A stretch of 47,002 nucleotides of DNA from Bacteroidales bacterium (lineage in GTDB: Bacteria > Bacteroidota > Bacteroidia > Bacteroidales > UBA4181): contig JAFWVY010000031.1 of NCBI GenBank assembly GCA_017523725.1, positions 1 through 47,002 of the forward strand, written 5' to 3'. Positions 33,650-42,006 of the stretch are shown here, in pieces (position 1 is the stretch's first letter; every line of letters starts with the position of its first letter). Made by a program: the position numbers and the translations under genes. A model generated the notes under the pieces. It did not search any database and had not been told where the DNA came from. It saw nothing but the letters and a program-made list of their open reading frames with translations.

Positions 33650-36600
33650 TTATTGGACAAAAATGCTGATGAAACTTTCGGCCGGAAGGTCGAGTGAGAT
33701 GCGTCCGTCCATCACAGGCAGACACTGTGCAACAGAATTGGATCCGGCATTCGTCACGTGCACGACGGCCTGCGTAGCGGAAGCCGGCAAACCGCTCACC
33801 ATGGCCGGACAGGAAGCGGCGTTGTTGACGATGTGCACCGCCCCTTCACCGCGGGCCACGTTAAAGAAAGCTGCCACATTGAGGTCCTGCTTGTCGCAAT
33901 CTGCCGGTACGGCAAAGGATTCCGCCGGTGTCAGCGACAACTGACGGAGATTCCAGAACCGCTGGGTCGGACGGAGGGGCCCGTCGGAGCCATATATGCC
34001 ATCGCCCCAAAGCGGCGAGTAATCCGAAGTAAGCTGCCACTGCAAGATACTGAGCGGTTGACAGATGGCACAGATACGTGTATAGAGGTTTATTTCATAG
34101 AGGGCGAAAGTGGACTCGTTGAAAATAGCCGGATACTGATGAGCGGCCGCATCGGTACTGCCTTCTGCCACGATGAGCGGGACACCGATGCGCTGCGCGG
34201 CATCCGCCCAGCGGCGCAGCGTCGCATCGTCACAGCCGCGCCAGGAATGGAAAGAGACGGCACCCACATAGCGCAGCGCCGCCGGATCCTCCAGCGTCGG
34301 TACGATGAAGTCAAAAGTCGTGGCATCGGAGTTGTCTCCCAGCAGCATTCGCGTCTTGAGACCACTGTCCAGCAAGTACTTGCCAAAATACTTGATAAAG
34401 TCCCGGTGCTGTTCCGGCGTGTGCACGACATCGATGCCAAGGTCGGATTCGTTAAAAGAGAAATAATCCGCCTCCACGCCATATTCCTTCTTCAAGAAAA
34501 AGAGATAGGAAGCTATCGAGGAGAATATCCGGTCCTGCAGCGCAGGCTTGAGGGCCCAGGCCCGCGAAGTACCGTCCGAGCGGGTGGTCCGGTCGGCCGC
34601 CCACTCCGGCGGGAACCATGCGCTCACAATCACCGGCATGCCCCCCTGCCGGAGACGGCGGGCCATCTCCGCACTGCGGCGGATATGGTCGGAGATTTGT
34701 GCACCAGGAGTACCGGATTGCTCCGGATCCCACTGCGCCCACGGGAATTCCACGCGTCCGAAAGCCACACGCATGTTGTTCAGACAGTAATCTATAACCT
34801 CCGGATCCTTGCGGACATTCTGGATGCGGAAATTGCCGCCGAATCCGGCAAATTCTCTGCCGGGTTCCGACAGATCCAGTGCGATGGATGCCGCTTCATA
34901 ATGGCGGGTGCCGGAAACTTTCATCTCTGCAGAAAGCGATGCTGCGGCACCTTCTTCCATACGCGGCAAGAGAATAACATACAATACTTTATCTCCATTC
35001 TCCTCCCGGACGGACATCTTGACTGGTTTGCTGAAGGTCAGGACCAGGCTGCGTTCCGGCGCAGAGACCGTGACTTTCCGGCCGGCGGTGCGGATGCGTG
35101 CATTGGCGTAATAACGTGGAGAAAAGGCCATGCAGAAATATACGCCCCCTTCCCCGCTCTTTTCGGCGGATACTTCCCAACTGAGGCGGACGGTGGATGC
35201 ATCCACGTCCTCCACGGTCTGGGTGACAGTGGCGCCGGCATGCAACGGGGTGACAGTGGTCTGGACAGCACCCGAACGGGTGTACCGGACACCGGACTGC
35301 CGTTCGCGTCCGCTCGCCTCCATCTTGCCGCCCGGCACACCGGCACGTACAGATGATTCAAAATCAATAAGTTCGCCCTCACTGCGCACACCGGTGATAT
35401 TGCTCCAGGCCATCACTTCCGTGTGGACGGCCGGGTGCTGCAGGCGCGTGCGAAGTTCAAATCCCACACGGGCACTGTGATACGGACAGTTCCACAGGCT
35501 GGCCTTGGGTTCGCGGGCGGGCTTTCCGTCCGAAGCGAGGCTGTTGTACCATCCCCCGTGCTCCTTGTCGATGAAATGAGTGCGGATATAGTCCCAGCAG
35601 CGCTCCGCAGCATCGAAGTACTTGCTGCGCCCAGTAATCTGCCAGGCATTGATGCAACCGATCACGGTTTCACATTGCGGCCACCAGGAAAGATTGTCAC
35701 GATAGCCGGCGGCCGTGCGTTCATAGCGCATCGCACCCTCGGCATTCAGTCCTTCGGCAAGCGCCGTATCAACCATCTCAACAGCCTGGCGCCGCACTGA
35801 TTCTAGCAGTTGCGGTTCACCCAAGGCCTCCGCCGCTTCGCACATCAGCCAGGATGTCTCGATGTCATGACCGAAAGAAGCCACCTGTTCGAGCGGTTTC
35901 CAGTCGTCATCGCAGTATAGAATCAGATGTTTTGTGCCGGCATCATACAATTTGGTCTGCAGAATCTCCAACAATTCTTTGAGAGCCGCCTTGACTTCCG
36001 GGTCCGGCCAGGCCAGATAAAGACAGGTGAGACCTTCCAGCAGGTGGATATGGGTGTTCATTGTCTTGGTGGCGCCGGCATGGCCGTCCACGCCGTTGAC
36101 GTCCGTGCGGGACCCGTCGCGTGCAAGCACTTCGATGTAGCCGCGTCTGGTGCCGTCATGGGCTTTGTCCTGGATAAACCGGAAGAGTTCCCGGGCCGCC
36201 GCAAGACTCTCCTGATCGCCTGTGGCACGGAAATGTTCTGCAAGGCCATAGATTCCGAAAGCACTGGCATAAATCTGCTTGGTCGCATCCTTCATGACAC
36301 CTTCGCTGTCGACCGTCCAGAATGCACCGCCATATTTTGAATCGACGAAATGCTGTCTGAAATAGACGGCGGCACGGTCGGCGGCCTCCCGGTACGACGG
36401 CAGGCCGTAGGCGCGGTATGCCCGCGAGAAAGTCCAGAGAATCCGGGCATTCAGAATCGCCCCTTTGTCATCGCCGGGCCGCGGGGTCCCGTCGATGGCG
36501 ACCGTGCCGTAGAATCCGCCGGCGGGATCGACGGCATGTTCCAGCCAGAAAGGCAGGATGCCTTCGGTCAAGTCCCGCTCCACCGACCGGGCGAGCATGT

Positions 36601-36685
36601 CGGTTTGAGATGGAGTCTGCCCCTGCACAGCAGGCCGGGCAAACAGCGCCAATGCACTCAGCAACAAGAAAGCAAGTTTTCTCAT
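33650..36685 (-). CDS. Secreted cellobiose-2-epimerase-like/GH30-like glycosidase fusion
   Basis: A 1011-residue exported protein with two catalytic parts. Residues about 28-415 form an N-acylglucosamine/cellobiose 2-epimerase barrel: NTHIHLLEGLT (His212, His214), FGHDIETSW (His273), NLSWWPQCET, and WNCPYHSARVGFE (His403), the catalytic histidines of the family. Residues about 430-600 are beta-rich. Residues about 605-1011 form a clan-A barrel with a GH30-like plan: AGFGGNFRIQN, acid-base Glu746 in FSFNESDLG, nucleophile Glu841 in IVAEGSTD, and a C-terminal beta domain. The epimerase is normally cytoplasmic, so secretion and fusion are unusual. It heads the unit with GH9 and esterase genes. 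Confidence 0.85.
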   Translation of the reverse strand: MRKLAFLLLSALALFARPAVQGQTPSQTDMLARSVERDLTEGILPFWLEHAVDPAGGFYGTVAIDGTPRPGDDKGAILNARILWTFSRAYRAYGLPSYREAADRAAVYFRQHFVDSKYGGAFWTVDSEGVMKDATKQIYASAFGIYGLAEHFRATGDQESLAAARELFRFIQDKAHDGTRRGYIEVLARDGSRTDVNGVDGHAGATKTMNTHIHLLEGLTCLYLAWPDPEVKAALKELLEILQTKLYDAGTKHLILYCDDDWKPLEQVASFGHDIETSWLMCEAAEALGEPQLLESVRRQAVEMVDTALAEGLNAEGAMRYERTAAGYRDNLSWWPQCETVIGCINAWQITGRSKYFDAAERCWDYIRTHFIDKEHGGWYNSLASDGKPAREPKASLWNCPYHSARVGFELRTRLQHPAVHTEVMAWSNITGVRSEGELIDFESSVRAGVPGGKMEASGRERQSGVRYTRSGAVQTTVTPLHAGATVTQTVEDVDASTVRLSWEVSAEKSGEGGVYFCMAFSPRYYANARIRTAGRKVTVSAPERSLVLTFSKPVKMSVREENGDKVLYVILLPRMEEGAAASLSAEMKVSGTRHYEAASIALDLSEPGREFAGFGGNFRIQNVRKDPEVIDYCLNNMRVAFGRVEFPWAQWDPEQSGTPGAQISDHIRRSAEMARRLRQGGMPVIVSAWFPPEWAADRTTRSDGTSRAWALKPALQDRIFSSIASYLFFLKKEYGVEADYFSFNESDLGIDVVHTPEQHRDFIKYFGKYLLDSGLKTRMLLGDNSDATTFDFIVPTLEDPAALRYVGAVSFHSWRGCDDATLRRWADAAQRIGVPLIVAEGSTDAAAHQYPAIFNESTFALYEINLYTRICAICQPLSILQWQLTSDYSPLWGDGIYGSDGPLRPTQRFWNLRQLSLTPAESFAVPADCDKQDLNVAAFFNVARGEGAVHIVNNAASCPAMVSGLPASATQAVVHVTNAGSNSVAQCLPVMDGRISLDLPAESFISIFVQ

Positions 36686-36708
36686 GCGAAAGATTATTAT
36701 CGTTTATG

Positions 36709-36716
36709 CAAAGATA
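36709..36716 (-). promoter_or_regulatory. -7 box of the epimerase-glycosidase operon
   Basis: TATCTTTG on the minus strand (36716-36709), an exact TAnnTTTG, 23 bases before the start codon. It would drive the fusion, GH9 and esterase genes. Confidence 0.6.
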
Positions 36717-36777
36717 ATGCTTCTTGCGACGAAAATAACGGCAAAAGCAGAGGAAGATAATATGTTGTAAGCGAATC

Positions 36778-37212
36778 CTACGCCTTCTCCCGCAGATCAA
36801 CCCCTTCGTAGCGGCAGATGCTCTCCACCCATTCCTCGGGCAGCAGCATGGTAGAGTGGGTTGTCAGGTCGAAGGCCAGCATCACGCTGTGGCAGATGCA
36901 TTTCACCTCGCCGCTGTCCACATCGAACACCTCCTGGCGGAGCGTGAAACTCTTATGGCCGATTTTCTCCACGCGGGTGCGGCAGGCGATGCGGGCCTGG
37001 CCGACGATCTGGGCAACGAAGTCGGCTTCGATATGCACGACGATAATCGCCACCTTGGTCCAGTCGATATCCGGGCAGACATCGAAGATATATTCCGTCT
37101 TGGCCGTATCGTAATACTGGAAATAAATGGTGTTGTTGACGTGACCGAATTTGTCCACATCGTTGAACCTGATCTGCATGGGGACCACATGCTTGAATGC
37201 CCGCTCTTCCAT
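36778..37212 (-). CDS. Acyl-CoA thioesterase (4HBT hotdog fold)
   Basis: A 144-residue hotdog-fold protein of the YbgC/FadM group. The active-site motif is RFNDVDKFGHVNNTIYFQYYD, in shorter terms NDVDKFGHVNN near residues 17-27, with the catalytic Asp before the helix. YVFDVCPD-like and VEKIGHKSFTL segments fit the fold. It should hydrolyse acyl-CoA thioesters in the cytoplasm. It has its own exact -7 box and appears to be a single-gene unit. Confidence 0.9.
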   Translation of the reverse strand: MEERAFKHVVPMQIRFNDVDKFGHVNNTIYFQYYDTAKTEYIFDVCPDIDWTKVAIIVVHIEADFVAQIVGQARIACRTRVEKIGHKSFTLRQEVFDVDSGEVKCICHSVMLAFDLTTHSTMLLPEEWVESICRYEGVDLREKA

Positions 37213-37234
37213 ATAGCTCGAAATAAAACGGGGG

Positions 37235-37242
37235 CAAAAGTA
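37235..37242 (-). promoter_or_regulatory. -7 box of the thioesterase gene
   Basis: TACTTTTG on the minus strand (37242-37235), an exact TAnnTTTG, 22 bases before the start codon. Confidence 0.6.
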
Positions 37243-37255
37243 GTATAATTATCGT

Positions 37256-37279
37256 TTTTCCGACATGCCGGTCGGAAAA
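37256..37279. repeat. 9-bp hairpin between barrel-protein and thioesterase genes
   Basis: TTTTCCGAC (37256-37264) and GTCGGAAAA (37271-37279) pair perfectly around a 6-base loop. It is 41 bases past the stop of the PorT-like gene and may end that operon, but no U-tract follows the stem; a regulator site for the thioesterase gene is also possible. Confidence 0.6.
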
Positions 37280-37319
37280 CTTCATGCAGTGGGAAAAAAA
37301 TTCGGAAAAGCCGGAAAAA

Positions 37320-38069
37320 CTAACGGATGCGGCCGAAAATGCCGACCGTTCCGTAAACGGGATACAACGTCTGTTCGATAGCCTTGAACCCGCGTTTGTG
37401 GATGCCGGTGATGCCCCACGCCAGATTGGCGAAACAGCCCCAGGTCTTCCGCAGATGCCAGTCTGCACCGAGGTTCAGCCCAAGTTGCAGACGCCGCATA
37501 TCGTCGCCGAAATCGTAACTGCCGCGGGTATTTTCGTCGCTGCCGACAATCACCTTGGGACCCGTGGGATCGTTCCGGCGCAGGTAGCCGTCATAGACAT
37601 AACCCTCGAACTTGGCACGGGTGAGAATGGACACATAGGGACCCGCCTGGAGCGTCAGGCGGTCGGACACCCGGCGGGTGACGTTGACGGGGATAGTGAA
37701 CATGCGCTGGGTCACCCGCGTGACAACACGCCCGGTGAAGTTTCCGGCGAGCGACTGGCCGCCCTGCACGATGGTCGTAAAATAGCTCTTGACGGTGGCA
37801 TCGATGTCCATGTCCTTGCCCTCGGCACGCAGGCCGGTGAGCAAGCCCCATGAACCGGACAGGCGCCGCTCGATGTCGAACCCGACCGAATAACTGGCCT
37901 TCAACTTGAAACTGTTCAGTTCGCGGATGGTGGCCGGCATGCCCATGGGCGCCGTACCGCCGACGCTGAAACCCAAGCGCCCCGTATAAATCCATTCGGA
38001 ACCAGCCGCCCGGAGACGAGGCAGGGCGACCGTCAGGAGCAATATGGCAATGATGACATGTCTCTTCAT
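37320..38069 (-). CDS. PorT-like outer membrane beta-barrel protein
   Basis: A 249-residue protein with a signal peptide (cut near RAAGS). Alternating hydrophobic strands run through the whole mature protein, such as YTGRLGFSVGG, YSVGFDIERRLSGSWGLLTGL and LTLQAGPYVSILT, as in the outer membrane beta-barrel (PF13568) group, with about eight strands. Its end YGTVGIFGRIR is strand-like. The function is unknown; members near PCMD lipoproteins are common in Bacteroides. It starts 3 bases after the PCMD gene. Confidence 0.8.
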   Translation of the reverse strand: MKRHVIIAILLLTVALPRLRAAGSEWIYTGRLGFSVGGTAPMGMPATIRELNSFKLKASYSVGFDIERRLSGSWGLLTGLRAEGKDMDIDATVKSYFTTIVQGGQSLAGNFTGRVVTRVTQRMFTIPVNVTRRVSDRLTLQAGPYVSILTRAKFEGYVYDGYLRRNDPTGPKVIVGSDENTRGSYDFGDDMRRLQLGLNLGADWHLRKTWGCFANLAWGITGIHKRGFKAIEQTLYPVYGTVGIFGRIR

Positions 38070-38072
38070 GGC

Positions 38073-39209
38073 TTACTCCTCCGTCTCACAGATAATACGC
38101 ACCTTGTCTATCAGCAACGTACTGCCGACAGCGCCTTCGAACATGGCGCCGTTGAAACTCGACGAAAAGACAATGGTGAAATTGTAGCCGTTTTCTTTCA
38201 ACAATTCCGGATCGACGTCACCGAGATAGGAAAACGTCATTTCAAAGGCCGTCCAATAATCGGCCGGCGCCATGTCCGTCATGCGGGCCACCGCCACGAC
38301 ATGCGGACTGGTCAGCACATCGTCACCGTAAAGCGTCACACGGCGGCCGGCGGCATCCGTATTGCGGTAGAACACGGCGTAGATGTCGCCCTGGTCGGTC
38401 CGGCCGGGTACAGGCCTGCCATTCGGACCGGTGTATGTCGCACCGGGCGCATACTGATAGAAGCCGGTCACTTTGACGGGTTTGCGGGCGAACGGAATGC
38501 CGAAACGGGTAGTTTTCAGAGATGCCGTCAGTGTTTGCGAAAGGTCGAATTCGCCGAGGAACAGGTTGCCGGCTGCCAGACGCTTGCCCACCATGGCACC
38601 CAGCGAGCCCGTGCTGCGGGTGGTGAGTCTCAGACCGGCGCCATTATAACCATTTTCGAGCACGGCCGTGGGATACTCCTGCGGATTCGAAGCGCCGCCT
38701 GTCATGTTGAAACCTGCGTTGCCGCTGGCCCAGACTGGACGCTCCTCCCCGTCTTCGGACAATTCATACCAAACGGCATAGCCGTCCTGCGACAGGCGGT
38801 AATGCTCGAAATCCATCTTGACAGTATCGCTCAGCGTTTTCGTCTGCGAACGGAAGGATACGGTATAAACGCGCTGCCATTCGCCGTCCTCCGACGTCAC
38901 GGTATAGGTGACAGGACGGCTGAAATCGTGCACCGAGCCGCTGGCCGGCTCGATGGATGCGCCCGGCGTGATGGTGAAATACAGCGCCAAGGCCGAGACA
39001 TCAGCACCCTCGCGGACCGTGAAAACAATCCGATTGCTCTGGTACGGCACGGTAATTTGCATATCGGACTCTTTGTAAAACATCTGCTCCGGGTTGTCCA
39101 GCTGCAGCCAGGCCGTCTCGATGTCACATTCCTCGTTCAGCGGTTCGTCCTTGAAACATGCGGTGCAAAGCAGGCACGCCACAAGTATCAGATACCATCT
39201 TCCTCTCAT
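38073..39209 (-). CDS. PCMD-domain surface lipoprotein
   Basis: A 378-residue lipoprotein (lipobox LLCTAC). Residues about 45-125 resemble a surface Ig-like unit (IVFTVREGADVSALALYFTI). The rest is a PCMD (putative carbohydrate metabolism, PF13201) jelly-roll-like domain, seen in the motifs NGYNGAGLRLTTRSTGS, KVTGFYQYAPGATYTG and GSTLLIDKVRI. It probably binds glycans at the cell surface. With the PorT-like barrel encoded 3 bases downstream, it forms a surface pair that is common in the phylum. Confidence 0.85.
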   Translation of the reverse strand: MRGRWYLILVACLLCTACFKDEPLNEECDIETAWLQLDNPEQMFYKESDMQITVPYQSNRIVFTVREGADVSALALYFTITPGASIEPASGSVHDFSRPVTYTVTSEDGEWQRVYTVSFRSQTKTLSDTVKMDFEHYRLSQDGYAVWYELSEDGEERPVWASGNAGFNMTGGASNPQEYPTAVLENGYNGAGLRLTTRSTGSLGAMVGKRLAAGNLFLGEFDLSQTLTASLKTTRFGIPFARKPVKVTGFYQYAPGATYTGPNGRPVPGRTDQGDIYAVFYRNTDAAGRRVTLYGDDVLTSPHVVAVARMTDMAPADYWTAFEMTFSYLGDVDPELLKENGYNFTIVFSSSFNGAMFEGAVGSTLLIDKVRIICETEE

Positions 39210-39231
39210 TCGTCAGAATTTACCGGCAAAT

Positions 39232-40620
39232 TTACGGCAAAAATCCGGGAAAAGCCGTATCAGCAGGCGTTTGTGACGATGCCTCCCGGGCCTCGTCGGA
39301 CTTGGCTTTCATGGTGGGATTGCCGCGCGTAAGTTTCTTGATGGTCAGACCCTCGGCCTTGTCGTTGGCCAGCCGCAGATTGTTCTCGGAACCGATGAGC
39401 GCCTCCTTGATCTTCTGCAAATGGGCAATCGATTTGTCGATCTCGTCGATGGCAGCCTTGAATTTCTCGCTTGCCAGGCGGTAATTCCGGCCGAAGCCGT
39501 CGCGGAACGCCTGGAGCTGGTTCTCGAAGTTCGTCACGTCCACCGACTGGCTCCGTGCAATGGCCAGTTCGCGCTGGTATTCGATGGTCTTCCGGGCCGC
39601 GTTCACCAGCAGCGTAATCATGGCCTTGAAAAACTGCGGCCGGATGACGTACATTTTAGGATAGCGGTACGACACATCGACGATGCCGCCGTTGTAGAGC
39701 TCGCTGTCGGGCTCCAGCAGGGACACCAGAACGGCATATTCGCAACCCTTGGCGTTGCGGTCGGCGTCGAGCTTCCTGAAAAAGTCCTCGTTCTTATGCT
39801 TGACGGCCGTGTTGTCCATCTCGTTCTTCATCTCGAACATGATGGAAATGTATTCCTGACCGTCGTCGTAATCCCTGAAAATAAAGTCGCCTTTGCTGCC
39901 GCCGGAGGCATCGTTGTCCTTCTCGAAATAGGCAGACGGGAACAGCGGACGCATCTCGCCGTTGAAGACGGTGCTGCAATGCTGTTCGAGAGTCTCGCCG
40001 ACCATCTTGGTGGACATGCGGGTCTTGAGATCCTTGTAATAGTCCACCTGCTCCTGCGCCACCTTGAGTTTGACCTCATACTCCTCACGGAGGCTCTTCT
40101 CACGCAGTTCGGACGCCGATTTCGAAAGCGCCGCCGCCGACTTGAGCCCGGCAATCTCCGTCTCTTTGTCCTGCAGCGCCGCCTGGGTCTTCTGTCGTTC
40201 TTTCAGCACCGCCACTTCAAGCGCATTGGCACTGTCTTTCCGGACATTCTCCAGAGCGGCCCGCCCTTCGCGCAACGCCGCCGAAAGACGGGTGATTTCC
40301 ATATCCTTGTCCTGCAGCGCCGCATGGATTTCGAGCTGCTTCTTCTCGCCCATCGCCGCGAGCTGCTCCTTCAGGCGGGAGATTTCACCGTCCTTCTGGT
40401 TCAACGCCTGATCCTTCTGGAACAGGGCCCGCTGCTGCGCATTCACCGCCTCGGCCTCACGCGCCTTGCGCTCGGCCTCCTGACGGGCGTGCAGCTCCGC
40501 GATGCGACGGGTCACCTCGGCCTCGAACTCGGCACCTCTGACCTGGCTGACAATGGAGGCGTAATCGGCCTCATCCACAGAGAAGACGCTCCCGCATTTC
40601 GGGCATTTGAGTTCTCTCAT
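39232..40620 (-). CDS. DUF2130 family coiled-coil protein
   Basis: A 462-residue cytoplasmic protein. It starts with one zinc-ribbon-like pair (CPKCG), then has a long coiled coil (about residues 30-210, rich in Ala, Glu, Gln and Lys). The DUF2130 domain follows; [20 protein letters not shown] and the next residues MKNE give a PD-(D/E)xK-like Asp...Glu-x-Lys pattern, so a nuclease is possible. [20 protein letters not shown] is also conserved. The C-terminus is polar and probably disordered. It lies between PCMD and lyase-like genes with short gaps, so it is co-transcribed with unrelated envelope genes. Confidence 0.88.
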   Translation of the reverse strand: MRELKCPKCGSVFSVDEADYASIVSQVRGAEFEAEVTRRIAELHARQEAERKAREAEAVNAQQRALFQKDQALNQKDGEISRLKEQLAAMGEKKQLEIHAALQDKDMEITRLSAALREGRAALENVRKDSANALEVAVLKERQKTQAALQDKETEIAGLKSAAALSKSASELREKSLREEYEVKLKVAQEQVDYYKDLKTRMSTKMVGETLEQHCSTVFNGEMRPLFPSAYFEKDNDASGGSKGDFIFRDYDDGQEYISIMFEMKNEMDNTAVKHKNEDFFRKLDADRNAKGCEYAVLVSLLEPDSELYNGGIVDVSYRYPKMYVIRPQFFKAMITLLVNAARKTIEYQRELAIARSQSVDVTNFENQLQAFRDGFGRNYRLASEKFKAAIDEIDKSIAHLQKIKEALIGSENNLRLANDKAEGLTIKKLTRGNPTMKAKSDEAREASSQTPADTAFPGFLP

Positions 40621-40636
40621 GATCCCCGGGAAGATG

Positions 40637-41896
40637 CTACTTGGTCATTTCGATAAGCTGGTCGACCGGCGTGACAAAGAGGTCCATGTGCCCGTCGGCG
40701 TTGTTGGCCGTCGAAACGACATAGCGTCCGTTCATCACGAAGTGGGGATGCGGGTCCGGATGGAGCGTTGACGGATTGTTCTGCGGCATCAGCGCATCCC
40801 TGGTCGAATAAATCCAGACATATTTTTCGGTCTCCCGGTTCCAGAAAGCCACGCGCCAGCGGCAGCCGCGCCACCATCTTTCGGGCGCCTGGTCGCAGAC
40901 TACATACTTGTTGTCGGGCGAGCAGTTGTTGTGGCGGGCACCGGGCACCTTGGCCCATACTTCCTGACGGCCGGTCTCGAGGTCGAGGTGATAGACACAG
41001 TCTTCTTCGATCATCTGGCCGTGACCGCACCACGACAGTCCCTTGCCGTCGTCGTCCCAGATCTCGTGCGAAGCGAAGTTGCGGGCCTCGGCCGGAATGA
41101 GGGTCTTGGAACCCTTGCGGACCAGCCACATGCGCGGATACCAGCCGGTTGAATCCTGGTATGCCCTGCCCATGGCCTCCCAGGCGCTTTCCCAGGCGCA
41201 CATCGCAAGATTGTCGTCAACCGGGTTCAGCTGGCCGTGGTTGCAGATCCATTCGGTCTCACCCCAGGGCTCCCATTCGCCGGTCGTGACATCGAGCAGC
41301 CCCTGCAGATAGCGTGTCTTGCCTTCGGGCGTGGTCAGCGACAGGTCGAGGAACGCCTTCTTGCGGTCCTGTGTCATGGTCATGTGCGTGGCCAGGCTCC
41401 GGATGCGGCCAAGCGACGTGAGCGCTTCCGGAATGTCGCACAGTTTCACTTCCTGGTCAGGCGTGGCGAAATCACGTCTGAAGAAACCTTTTGTGACATC
41501 GCCGTAAACCATGTAGTCCTCGCGGGTCTCGATGAAGGGTGTCATCCTGATCTCGCCGAGATCGAACACTTCTTCCTTCAGGAGGTCAGCCACCATGATG
41601 TGGCGCGGCCCGTGTCCCTTCTTCTCATTGCCTTCGGTGTACATGAAAACAAGGAATCGGCCGTCTTCGGTCATCGACTTGGTAACGAAATAGAGCGACT
41701 GGCGGTTGTCGTCGGGCGCACCGTATTTCAGCGCATACGAAACAACGCCCGAAATGGAATCAACGCGTTTTTCAAAGAGTTTCGACGTCTCCGGGGTCTT
41801 GATGGTTCCGGCCTTGCCCGCTTCGCCCGACTGGCAGGCGGCGAATGTGGCACAAGCGCAGATCAGCACTGCCAACTTACTGAAAATTTGTTTCAT
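40637..41896 (-). CDS. Oligogalacturonate-lyase-like (PL22-type) propeller lipoprotein
   Basis: About 419 residues from the ATG at 41896; earlier in-frame ATGs lie upstream of a better signal peptide. The lipobox is FAAC (Cys21). The body is a seven-bladed-propeller-like run with blades such as [31 protein letters not shown] and [19 protein letters not shown] and [10 protein letters not shown] provide His clusters like the Mn-binding site of PL22 oligogalacturonate lyases, though the Gln ligand is not obvious. It may cleave unsaturated pectin oligomers or bind them. An exact -7 box precedes it. Confidence 0.7.
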   Translation of the reverse strand: MKQIFSKLAVLICACATFAACQSGEAGKAGTIKTPETSKLFEKRVDSISGVVSYALKYGAPDDNRQSLYFVTKSMTEDGRFLVFMYTEGNEKKGHGPRHIMVADLLKEEVFDLGEIRMTPFIETREDYMVYGDVTKGFFRRDFATPDQEVKLCDIPEALTSLGRIRSLATHMTMTQDRKKAFLDLSLTTPEGKTRYLQGLLDVTTGEWEPWGETEWICNHGQLNPVDDNLAMCAWESAWEAMGRAYQDSTGWYPRMWLVRKGSKTLIPAEARNFASHEIWDDDGKGLSWCGHGQMIEEDCVYHLDLETGRQEVWAKVPGARHNNCSPDNKYVVCDQAPERWWRGCRWRVAFWNRETEKYVWIYSTRDALMPQNNPSTLHPDPHPHFVMNGRYVVSTANNADGHMDLFVTPVDQLIEMTK

Positions 41897-41938
41897 GGTC
41901 CTATAGTGAATTGAAAAAAATAGCATAATGTGAGATAA

Positions 41939-41946
41939 CAAAGATA
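41939..41946 (-). promoter_or_regulatory. -7 box of the propeller-DUF2130-PCMD-barrel operon
   Basis: TATCTTTG on the minus strand (41946-41939), exact TAnnTTTG, about 43 bases before the start codon. The next four genes have gaps of only 16, 22 and 3 bases, so all four are probably read from it. Confidence 0.6.
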
Positions 41947-42006
41947 GATATTTTTCGAAAAAAAGTAATACCGTGCACACTGAAGCGATGTACGGCAAGT
42001 GTCAGT

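Noticed and set aside
31809..35356. Long plus-strand open frames opposite the GH9 and fusion genes
   Set aside because: Their translations show no domain, while the minus-strand frames have complete catalytic motifs. Long antisense frames are expected at this base composition.
37256..37279. Perfect 9-bp hairpin as an intrinsic terminator
   Set aside because: No U-tract follows on either strand, so it is listed as a repeat only.
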